A stretch of DNA of 11,846 nt. It comes from Monoraphidium neglectum. Taxonomy: Eukaryota > Chlorophyta > Chlorophyceae > Sphaeropleales > Selenastraceae. This document shows, piece by piece, positions 1-10,916 of this stretch; the stretch's first letter is position 1; each line of letters starts with the position of its first letter. The notes under the pieces are model-generated. The model was given only the letters and a program-made list of their open reading frames with translations, made no database searches and was not told where the DNA came from. The DNA is taken from positions 5,115 to 16,960 of the forward strand of contig NW_014012975.1 of assembly GCF_000611645.1 (NCBI RefSeq), given 5' to 3'. A program made the position numbers and the translations under genes.

Positions 1-145
1 GTGATGCGTGGTTGCGGCCGCCCGGCAGGCAAATGTCGTCCGCGGGTCGGCGTCGTGGCCGCAACCGCCTGCAAGATGCAAAGTCATGGCCCCAGCATTG
101 GAGGTTCTGCTCCATAGCAATAAGCCGCGACGCGACCAGCACTGG

Positions 146-228
146 ATGGAGCCCAGGAGCGAGGCATGGATGCAGCGCTGCGCAGCTGCGGCCGCCGCAC
201 ATCCACACCTGTGCGCTGAGGTCGCCAG
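146..228 (+). CDS. Candidate first (or upstream) exon of the polyQ coiled-coil gene
   Basis: An ATG at 146 opens a short frame (MEPRSEAWMQRC, an alanine run, then HPHLCAEVA). It ends at a good donor, CCAG|gtgcgt, at 228/229. The exon leaves a split codon AG|, and the exon at 1585 starts with the single G that completes it to Arg, so the two join in frame. With this exon the protein would be 669 residues. Against it: the intron would be 1,356 bp, much longer than the others here, the composition is not strongly coding, and the same frame stays open upstream of 146. The true start may lie elsewhere or left of the window. Inference from phase and splice sites only. Confidence 0.3.
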
Positions 229-1584
229 GTGCGTCACAGCCTCGTGCTCCGCACCGCTGAAGAGGGCACGAACGCGCACCGGGCCCCTCCTAACTAGCGG
301 CTGGACCACGCCTGCAAAACGAGGACAGGATGGTCAGGGGTCGAGTGCAGTGTGGCACCACATCTAGTTTGGTGTCTCCACCAAATGCGGGCCCCTCGAT
401 GCCCGGTGCGACATCAGATACTAATCTTGGCATTGCTAGTGCCCTCACCTCGCCGGTTGGGGCCTCGCAGGAGGGCCCCGGCTGCTGCGGGTGCCCGCGT
501 CGCCAAAAGGCTGGCCATGTTTCCAGGTCGAGAGATGTGGTCGAAGAGGAGACAACCAATGCAAAGATACAATTGAACGCCTCGCGGGTTGAATCGGGAT
601 CGGGGCCTGGCCGTATTGACTTCAACCTGGCCCCCTGAATGGAAATGGCTCGCCAAGGGCGTAACAGGAGCGCTTGTTGTTGATTAAGAAACAATGGACA
701 CTGTCCTGTCCAGCAGATCTGGGTTGGGGCCATGTGGTTGCACCTGCTGGGGACGCACGCCAGACCACCTCCAGTGTCAGCAACATGGACCCACCATGGT
801 ATGGGTGTGTATGCACCACGACCGCTAGATCATAAGTTCCTGCCAATATCAATGTTTGTGTGTCTGTCTTTGATGATGTTTGGCAGCTGGGCTCACAGCG
901 ACAAGCACTGGCATGTGACACGGGTTCCAGCCTTGCACACACTTGCGGGCAGTGGAGTATACTACGGTACATTGCCGGCGCCAGTGCAGCCCTATTGACA
1001 GATCTGAAGCGGGTTCTGCGTTGAGGGTGCGCTGATGATCGGGGCGCAGCGGCGTTTGAAATCATCAGTATGTGAGCAGCCCCCAAAAATAAGGAATGTG
1101 ATGGCTACCTGGGCACTAAAAATTCCTTGAAGACAGTTGTATAAGCAAAACAGGCTTGGTGGCTATGCCAACAGACTGTGCCACATGCTGGGCCGCCGCT
1201 GGCTCTGGCCGGCCCGCAGGGGTTTTTCACCGTTTCAAGCAGAGCAGTACGCCAGCAGGAGGCGTGGCAGTTTGGAGCGTCAAGCCGGCACAGGGACCGC
1301 ACAACCATAAATGCATATTTCTTTACATTTTATTCTATCAATAGCCTTCTAGAGGGCTTCCCACACGTGCGATCCACTTCGTCCAGCAAGTAAACAGCCC
1401 ACGATCAGCAGTTCGGCCAGCTTCTTTCTACTTCGAAGCATTCGATTATCCTGAATATATGCCAGTACAGCCAGAAGAACAGCGCTGACTGCGCACGACC
1501 AGGCACCAGCTGTGAACCTAGTATAGAGGACGAGGAAACAAGTGGTTTGCGTGGCAACAGGTCATAAACTGTGCTTGGTTGTAG
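229..1584. other. Long stretch with no supported gene (possible first intron)
   Basis: No frame on either strand gives a recognisable protein after trying splice joins. Open frames of 60-150 codons exist on both strands, but they overlap each other and resemble no family I know. Base composition is mixed, with an AT-rich patch around 1305-1350. A small possible exon lies at 1345-1389 between an AG and a GTAAAC donor. It is in phase with the exon at 1585, but its 15 residues carry no family signal. I read the stretch as intron or intergenic DNA. Confidence 0.4.
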
Positions 1585-4154
<2,570 letters not shown>

Positions 4155-4917
4155 TCAGCATCTGGCTGGCGGCGACTCAGGAGCATGCGATGTAGGCAGT
4201 TGAAGAGCGAGCAGCACAGAGCAGGCTAGTTGGAGTGGGTGGGATCGAGTTTGTCAGGGGATTGCGACGAAACATCCCTTTGTCAAGTTGAATAACGCAT
4301 GGAATCAGCGAGGCTGGAATGGTCATGGAGGCGGAGGCGGTTTGCGCACGCAATCTGCGCAGCAGGTCGTGACTGCCGAAGCGTATCAGAGTTTTGTCGC
4401 TGCCAGTGGGCATGATCAAGTGTGTTGTGCGCCGTTGTCGACACGTGCAGTGTTCGCATCCAAGCGGGTCACCACGGCACATGAACATGACAGATCCACG
4501 GGCTTTGCACACATGGTCAACAATGTGTTGTTGCATGGTCAACGCAAACACTGTGTGTAAACAGCACATCGCCTGGAGTTCAGTTGTCAAGCGTTGAGAT
4601 GGCATGCATGCAGCTGGCAGCGTCTTGCATTTCGCGGCAAAGGGCAGCCTGCTGTGGTGTGGGCCTGGTTGGTGGTGCTGTTCACACTGGGCGGAGCGCG
4701 ACACTACCGAGCACCCAACCAGCGTCCCTCTCATGTGCTCTTGGCCAACCACCCCTCGCCCTACGTCGAGCTCTACTAATTGACAATTTTCTTCATAAAG
4801 ACGGTCCATACACGAAGCAGGCGCAGCGGGCGTCATATCCACAGCCCGACCCCCGATCTAAGCCCTTACGCGGGCTATCACCACTTTCGCCGGTTCTCCT
4901 TGGAGTTGTGTGGTGCG
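4155..4917 (+). other. 3' UTR of the polyQ gene, then nad9 upstream region
   Basis: This non-coding stretch holds the likely 3' UTR of the upstream gene, ending soon after the TGTAA at 4556-4560, followed by about 340 bp of promoter or 5' UTR for nad9. Frames on both strands are open here (a 221-codon one on the minus strand, 4177-4842) but show no family resemblance. The plus-strand frame 4594-4779 has a hydrophobic stretch (VVWAWLVVLFTLGGA) and ends in a stop, but has no ATG of its own. Confidence 0.5.
4556..4560 (+). terminator. TGTAA polyadenylation signal of the polyQ gene
   Basis: TGTAA is the usual green-algal polyadenylation signal. This is the first one on the plus strand after the stop at 4154, implying a 3' UTR of about 420 nt. 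Confidence 0.6.
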
Positions 4918-6929
4918 ATGCTGTCGCAGGGGTGGCAGGCGGCCTCTCTGCTGCTCCCGGGGCTGCAGCGTGCCACTGCAGTCTGCAGCGTGCTTGCCAG
5001 GGAGCTCTCTGGAGTTTCTGGAGCGGGGTGAGCCCATTGATTGGGTGGATGTGCGTGATGGGGGTGTTGTAGGGCCCAGATCATGTTGCGAGTAGGTCTT
5101 CAGGGCCTTGGCTTGCCTGCTGCGCTTTCCATTGTCAGCACCGAGCTGTCTAGGTGCGTCTGGGGCCCACTGCTGTCAGCATACCACATACGCCTCGCAT
5201 GTGTTTGCAGGTTCATCGGCGCGCAATCGCCGCAGCAGCAGCAGGCACAGCAGCACGTTCCGCAGCAGCAGCAACACCAGCAGCAGCTCACCACAGCGCC
5301 CCCCTCGGCACTGGAGCAACGTCGCGGCTTCGCGCTGGCAATCGCGCGGAAGCTGGAGGGCCGCAGCTACAACCTGCGCAACGATGTGGTGCAGGGCCAC
5401 TTCGACGGCCTCGCTGATTACCTAATCAAGGTGGTGCCAAAGTGGATCAAGTTCGGGGTGGCGGGACCGCCGCAGAGCAACGACACTCACAACGAGCTGA
5501 CTGTTTACACTACGCCCGAGACACTGCTGCCGCTGGCCAGGTTGGCGAGGCAGGCGGGCGCAACAGCAGCAGCCGCGGCTTGGCTGCGCCCTGCTGCACA
5601 TCAGCCCCCAGTTGGCCGCCAAGACAGCACTGGCTGCTGCCTGTTTGCGTCGCACAAGCACACACGCCGGTGCTGGCAGGCTGGCTGTGCTGCGGCCCTG
5701 TTTCCGAGCCGGCAGTGCTGGCATCGTCCAGCGACCTCGGTGACGTCAGCTCAAGCCGCCTGCTGCACCCCGGCGCCGCCGCAGGTTCCTGCGTGACCAC
5801 GTAAACACGCAGTTCAAATGTCTGATCGACGTCACCGCCGTCGACTTCCCGGAGCGCCCCGCGCGCTTCGAGGTGGTATACCACCTGCTGTCCCCGCGCT
5901 GGAACAACCGCATCCGCATCAAGGTGGCCGGCGCAGCGCGTGCCCATGGCTGTGCAATAGGACGGCGGCATATTCTGACACGGCTATTCGATGGTTCGGC
6001 GCATGGGCGTGGGGGTAAGGGGCGGCAGACGAGGAAGGCATGCCAGGTCCTGTGTCATGGCACGCCACGGGACCAGCAAGCCCAGCCCGCCCGCATTCAT
6101 TGCATGTCGCCCATCCCAGGTGTGCGTGGACGAGGTGACGCCGGTGCCCAGCATCTGCAGCGTGTACCCGGCCGCCAACTGGTTTGAGCGCGAGACCTGG
6201 GACATGTTTGGGGTCTTCTTCAAGGACCACCCGGTGGGTGCGGGGCGAGACGGCAGCGCTGGGCCCGGCTGCTCGGCTCGACGATTGCAGGCGGAGGGGC
6301 AGCAGTCGTGCGTTTTTCGCAGACCCTGCACTTCTTGCTCTTTTGGGGGTTGATGCGGTCGTTGCGCTGAGAAGGCCGCAAATCTAGCCGCATAGCTTGC
6401 AGCTCGACTCTCATGGTCCCCCTGTTGCACTGCGGGTTAGTACCCTCGCACCCCCCCTACCACCGCGCCCCACAGGACATGCGCCGCATCCTGACAGACT
6501 ACGGCTTCACGGGCCACCCCCTGCGCAAGGACTTCCCGCTGTCGGGCTACACTGAGGTGCGCTACGACTACGCCAAGAAGCGCGTCGTCAGCGAGCCTCT
6601 GGAGCTCAGCCAGGAGTTCAGGTGCGGCTCGGGGGGCGGGTGGCTGCGGCGGGAACTAGGGGGTTCTGGGTGGACCGATGCGCAGCACCTGAGGGGCTGT
6701 CGAGTGCTCTCTTGCACGGCGCAGCCAGAGGCATCCTGCCACGCCGAGCGCGCTGTGTCCCTTGAGTCGAGCTTGCTGCGGAGCACGGCGTGCTTTGCTC
6801 AACCGCCTGCCCAGCCCTCGAATAGTCCCTGGAATAGTCAAAGCCACTGCTGTCATCACCAACCCCGCATCCTTTCCACACTTCAGGTACTTTGATTTCC
6901 AAAGCCCATGGGATACGCTGCCCCGCTAG
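4918..6929 (+). CDS. NUO9: Mitochondrial complex I 30 kDa subunit (NAD9/NDUFS3), nuclear-encoded
   Basis: This is a core subunit of the peripheral arm of NADH:ubiquinone oxidoreductase, facing the mitochondrial matrix near the quinone site. Exons: 4918-5027, 5211-5540, 5785-5923, 6120-6233, 6476-6621, 6887-6929 (stop TAG). All are GT-AG and all phases agree, giving 293 residues. Residues 1-37 ([20 protein letters not shown] and on) look like a mitochondrial presequence, rich in Leu, Arg and Ala. Residues 42-62 are a glutamine-rich linker coded by mixed CAG and CAA. The family domain follows: [34 protein letters not shown], then the 30 kDa signature [12 protein letters not shown]...RRILTDYGF at about 216-242, and the usual end [19 protein letters not shown]...YFDFQSPWD. 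An alternative first exon at 5083-5153 ([15 protein letters not shown]) also joins 5211 in phase, giving 280 residues. I prefer 4918 because its intron is 183 bp rather than 57 bp and its leader is more typical. Nuclear location and introns show transfer from mitochondrial DNA. Confidence 0.95.
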
Positions 6930-7121
6930 CGGGGTTGCAGCTGAGGGTGAGCCAGGGAGATGCCCGATGCATTCGAACTGCAGAGGCTGCAACAAGCAGC
7001 AGCACAGCGCCAGCGCGCTGCTGTGAGCGGTGCTCTTGAGCAACCCCAACTAGTTACGTCTGCATGCAATAGATGTTCCCAAGTTGGCTGTTTATCTGAT
7101 GGACGATTGCACGTAGCAGGT

Positions 7122-7126
7122 TGTAA
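7122..7126 (+). terminator. TGTAA polyadenylation signal of nad9
   Basis: This TGTAA lies 193 bases after the nad9 stop at 6929, on the same strand. It is the first such motif there and a normal distance for a green-algal 3' UTR. Confidence 0.65.
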
Positions 7127-7256
7127 GCTGTCTCATGGCTTCAGCTCTGCATTTGATATGGTGGCTCTTGTGACCAGCTTTCGTACGAGCCAGCCAATGG
7201 AAGAATCATCCATGTCGCCGCACGCGTGCAGACGTCCGCCCGAGAGGCTGTGTGCT

Positions 7257-7261
7257 TTACA
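7257..7261 (-). terminator. TGTAA polyadenylation signal of CP12
   Basis: The plus strand reads TTACA, so the minus strand reads TGTAA. It lies about 310 bases past the CP12 stop and is the first such motif downstream of it. Confidence 0.6.
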
Positions 7262-7572
7262 ATTTGTATCTTAGGAACAGGCATGGCGCACAAAGGGCAT
7301 GGCAACGCTGACGCGCCGTGAACAGAATTCCAGCATCCAGCCACCCCACGAAGGGAAGGCGGGCAAACAACGGCGCCACCGGTGCCGCAAAGAAAACCCA
7401 ACAGCGCGCAATCCACCCTGCGCGCCACTGCTCACATGCTGCTGTACCCCTGCAACGAGCAGAAGAGCTGCTGCGCCAGTCCTCCTGCCTTGATTCAATG
7501 GTAATTGCGGTCTCTGAAGCGAGCCACCCAGCCAAATCCGGCGCCTCTCGCAGCGTCAGTGGGGGAAAGCGA

Positions 7573-8850
7573 TCAATCGTCGTACACACTGCAGACGCGC
7601 GGGGCATGAGCGGCATGAGCGGGCGAGTGAGGACGGGACAAGTGAAGTGTTAACATTGATATACAGTGTATGCTCAATGAAAGGGCGAGTAGGGCTGACC
7701 CTTGCGGATGAGCCTGCCGCTCTCATGCAGGCGACTGCCGGTTTGACGTGTTCAAGACACTCAGTGCCACCTTGCACCCACCGGCATTCATCAGCGTCGG
7801 GGTTCTCGCCTGCTCATACATGGTGGAATGGGGGGGGGGAGCAGCAAAAGCGTTGGAAGAGATGGCGGCTGAAGCAAGGATGGAATGGACGCGGGTAGGG
7901 ACCAAACCCACACCAGCTGCCCACAACTGACTTGGGGCAGCAAACGAGGCCAAACAAGTGACCCATGTGTACTCCAGGAACAAAGTCCCCGACTCGTCCT
8001 ATACGGTGGCGTTCATCCACCCTTGCAACAGCCCTGCCGCATTCGCCCCGTGCCATGCTGGCGCTGCACACCGCAGAACTGCTCGAGGGGGTCGTTGGCG
8101 TTGGTGGCGGCCTGCAGTGGTGAGGTAAGAGGAGTACCAGGCAGGATGATTACCAAGACTCAACAGGACGATAGGTGAGCTGGCTGAAAAGGGTGCCTCA
8201 GGGCGCATGGAACGACTGGGCGCATTGAATGCGCCAGCAACTGCGAGGTTGGACTGTGCCGCGCCAGCGCTCTGCGCCTCCCCCGATCAGCTCACGTCCT
8301 GGTCCTTCTTGTGAGAGATGGCAGCGCTGATCTCCTCCACCTGCACGAGAAGCGATCCTGTTGTTCTGAGTGCAAGTGGCAGGGATCGCAACACGTCCGC
8401 GGGCTGGTTCTGGGCCCATGATGCCTTGGCGTCCACCCGAGCCCGCCATAGCAATTGTTGTCCCAACTCACGTTGTCCCAGGCAGCGGCGCACTCGCCAA
8501 CAGCACCACCCTCGCAGACCTCCTCTGCCTCCTTGATGGCGTCCTTCAGGATCGCCTGGGCCTGCTCCTGCGGTCATGCAGGGCCCGCAGATAGGGATAA
8601 GAGCTCCAGAAGACTTCAGAAAGGGGGCGGGACGACCGGCAGACGCCTCGTTGATGCTCCCGGGAGAGGACTTTGTGCAAGAGCTGACCCTTGCCACGCG
8701 TCGTGTGCAACCCACCGCCCCCACCATGGTCCGGCGCAAAAAACTTACCGGCTGAGCACTCATGCGCACGACGCGCATGGTGGGGCGCGCAGCGATGCGC
8801 ACACCGGACTTGGCCACGGGCCGGACAGTCGAAACGCGAGCACACAGCAT
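7573..8850 (-). CDS. CP12: CP12, chloroplast redox-regulated GAPDH/PRK linker protein
   Basis: CP12 is a small, partly disordered stromal protein. When oxidised in the dark it ties GAPDH and phosphoribulokinase into an inactive complex; thioredoxin releases it in light. Exons in transcript order (minus strand): 8850-8749, 8567-8472, 8340-8296, 8111-8072, 7809-7782, 7588-7573. All are GT-AG and in phase; 327 nt gives 108 residues, close to Chlamydomonas CP12. Residues 1-30 are a transit peptide (MLCARVSTVRPVAKSGVR, with VVRMSA near the cleavage site). The mature part has the N-terminal pair Cys52 and Cys60 around the loop, the core motif AWDNVEEI (63-70), SHKKD, then DPLEQFC and ENPDADECRVYDD with Cys94 and Cys103. 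Both Cys spacings (7 and 8 residues between) match the family, so both disulfides should form. The start at 8850 gives a normal leader length. The last three exons are very small. The gene converges with nad9 and lies in the same orientation as the Nudix gene. Confidence 0.95.
7830..7839. repeat. G10/C10 homopolymer in a CP12 intron
   Basis: There are ten G on the plus strand, so C10 on the CP12 transcript, about 20 bases before the acceptor of the 28 nt exon (7809-7782). It very likely serves as the polypyrimidine tract for that acceptor. Homopolymers of this length slip easily. Confidence 0.85.
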
Positions 8851-9502
8851 CCTGGCTGCTTGAGAGCTGTTGAAGACGTGTTTAATCTGCGGGTGAAAAT
8901 GTGGTAGTTCCGAAACAGGCCTTGCTTTTGAACTCGGCCTGCAGAAGCTGGCACTCGGGTTCCTCCTCGAACGCAAACCTGTTCCTAATCCCCCGGGGTC
9001 ATCAGCGAGCACACATGGATGGTGTTCACATACGACGGAATTTTGTACATCAACAGCACTCGTCACAGTCACGATGCATCACATGTCGCTCAAGGGCGAT
9101 TGCGCTGTGTGGTCCATGCACAGGTCAAAGCCCCTGCATCAGCGGCTGTAATGCATGCACGCTGCGCGAAGCAGCAGGGATGACACAGCGAGGCGGGATA
9201 GGGCGACCTTATCTACATCTTGAGCAAAACGCTGCCCACGTGCACAAGTGCGTTTGATAATACGCATGTGACGCGGCATAACAGGGGCACGGAGAGACGG
9301 AACCCGCTAATTGTAGGCAAATGATACACACTGACATACACACCACGCAGAATGATACGCCACCAAGTTGCACACTGAGCTGACTTCAATTTTCAGTGTA
9401 TTGGCATCTTTTGGTGTCGGGCAAATCAGTCGAAGCGCGAAGCCAGCCCTGCTGTTCAAGCATGAACGACGCCTTCTGGGGACGCTTGCTGAGCAAGCAG
9501 TT
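8851..9502 (-). promoter_or_regulatory. CP12 upstream region and Nudix 3' UTR
   Basis: About 650 bases lie between the Nudix stop (9503) and the CP12 start (8850), both on the minus strand. The stretch must hold the Nudix 3' UTR and the CP12 promoter and 5' UTR. I found no TGTAA on the minus strand to end the Nudix transcript, so it may use a variant signal. A plus-strand TGTAA at 9147-9151 has no gene to serve. No coding frame here resembles a known family. Confidence 0.45.
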
Positions 9503-10642
9503 TCATCCCCCCAACCCCCCCTCGGCCTTGAGGCGCTCTATGTGTGGCCCAAGCTCCGCGGCCACGCGCTCGTACACCTCCCGCTTGAATGAGATCACCC
9601 TGGACGGCAGCTCAGCAAGTGGCATCCACTGCCAGTCCTTGAACTCACGATGCTCTGTTTCCAGGTCGACCTCGGCGTCGTCGCCAGTAAAAGCAAACAG
9701 GAACCAGCGCTGCGCCTGCCCGCGGTAGCGGGCCCACGCGCCGGTGAAACGGCTGCGCACCTGAAGGAGCAGATGAGGACCAAGGCGGCAGGCAGTAGGG
9801 GCGTGAGGGTGCTGAATCAATCCCAGTCCATGCAAACGTGGGAGTGTGCGTGCTATGAGTTTCATGATGCCGCGTGGCAGCTGAGGTTGACCGCCGCCCT
9901 TCACAGGGCCAGCCAGCTCTACCCGGCCACTCCCAACTCACTAGCAAGAACCCCGCACCTCGGTTGGAAACTCGTAGGCCACCCAGTCATCCAGCTGCGC
10001 CACCAGCCGGACGCTGCTGATGCTGACTTCCTCCTTCAGCTCCTGCAAATATGGCCAGAGTTCGCGAGCATGGAGGTGTGCCCGGGGTGTTTGTGCTGCC
10101 GCAGGCATTGGCGCTGCGACTGATGCATAGCAGGGCAAGGCCGGACGGCAATAAGTCACATCTGCCCTTGCACTGCACTTTGGGACGTGAAAGGTGCGGG
10201 TCCCTTCGAGATGCGTGCCGCACGCCCTCAAAACGCAGCACGGGTGTGCACGCACCCGCACGGCCGCCTCCAGCGGGGCCTCCCCGGGGTCGATGCCGCC
10301 CTGGGGCATCTGCCAGCTGTCAGGGAACGGGTCGTCCAGGCGGCGCGCCGCAAACACCTGCGTGGTGTGGCGGGGTGGCTGGAGCGCCCGCGTGGCCACC
10401 TGCCGCGCTTCGTCCAGGTGGAAAAACGAGCTGCGTGAAAACTAGAAGCGCACCAGCCCCTTCTTGTTGACGACGCAGATGCCGACGTTGGGCCTGAAAT
10501 CGCGAAGCTCGTCAGGGAGCACAAGCTCCGCACCCTTCGCAGGCAGCACGCGCACTCGTGGTGCATGTCGATGTGTGCTGCGACTGCTGGTGCTGCTGCG
10601 TCTGTGCCCCCATGTCGCCGAACGTCGCAGGATCGAACGCAT
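9503..10642 (-). CDS. Nudix hydrolase, RppH / Ap4A-hydrolase type, probably organellar
   Basis: The family hydrolyses nucleoside diphosphates linked to another group; this subgroup (bacterial RppH, plant chloroplast NUDX26/27) cleaves diadenosine polyphosphates or similar 5'-phosphate ends. Exons (minus strand): 10642-10454, 10357-10256, 10042-9959, 9760-9503. All junctions are GT-AG and phase 0; 633 nt gives 210 residues. Residues 1-35 ([20 protein letters not shown]) are basic and Ser-rich, like a chloroplast or mitochondrial transit peptide. The enzyme starts at [20 protein letters not shown], then DSWQMPQGG. The Nudix box spans 83-105: Gly83, Glu89, Arg97-Glu98 and Glu101-Glu102 are present, but the usual last Gly (104) is Ser. 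The subgroup motif [15 protein letters not shown] follows, and the end is [13 protein letters not shown]. The box is split by an intron right after Arg97. An upstream in-frame start at 10747 would add 35 residues; 10642 gives the better leader. The exact substrate is not shown by the sequence. Confidence 0.9.
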
Positions 10643-10916
10643 TGTTTCTCGATAACAACATTTGCAACGTTGCCGACCAAAGTTCACACAAATACGAGCT
10701 CGCGCGGCGGGAGTTACCCCACTTTCCGGTACCACACCTTGCCCCACCGCGCATTCATCAGCGCGTCACGCTATCCAATCAATATCCGATTCGAATTTTA
10801 TCATCATCGCCGGATCGATAGCTGGTCTGCTGTGCTCCTGAACTGTAGTAGACCGCAGCTCGAGCAGCGTCGTCCGACTCAAGCGGGGGCTGCTTGCGCC
10901 CACCAATTCAATCATA
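10643..10916. promoter_or_regulatory. Divergent promoter region between the Nudix and CAH3-like genes
   Basis: The 274 bases between two divergent start codons must hold both promoters and both 5' UTRs. A CCAAT box lies at 10775-10779 on the plus strand, in a comparatively AT-rich patch (10770-10805) that would suit a core promoter. No clear TATA box was found. Confidence 0.5.

Larger units (their letters stand above)
6930..7572. other. Convergent 3' UTRs of nad9 (+) and CP12 (-)
   Basis: Two genes run towards each other here. The nad9 signal TGTAA (7122-7126, plus) and the CP12 signal (7257-7261, minus) are separated by only 130 bases, so their 3' UTRs probably come close or just touch. No coding frame with family resemblance is seen in between. 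Confidence 0.6.

Noticed and set aside
290..1086. Minus-strand frames of about 150 codons near the left end
   Set aside because: They overlap plus-strand frames of similar length, carry no motif, and no splice join gave a known protein.
4177..4842. A 221-codon open frame on the minus strand
   Set aside because: No family resemblance, Cys/His-rich random-looking composition, and it covers the 3' UTR of one gene and the upstream region of the next.
5104..5153. An extra small exon in nad9 between 5027 and 5211
   Set aside because: It can be joined to the first exon, but its end phase throws the glutamine-rich exon out of frame.
8287..9072. A single 261-codon minus-strand gene
   Set aside because: It reads through CP12 introns in one frame; the spliced CP12 model explains its transit-peptide part and its VEEISAAISHKKD part.
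9147..9151. Plus-strand TGTAA as a polyadenylation signal
   Set aside because: No plus-strand gene ends before it; likely a chance pentamer.
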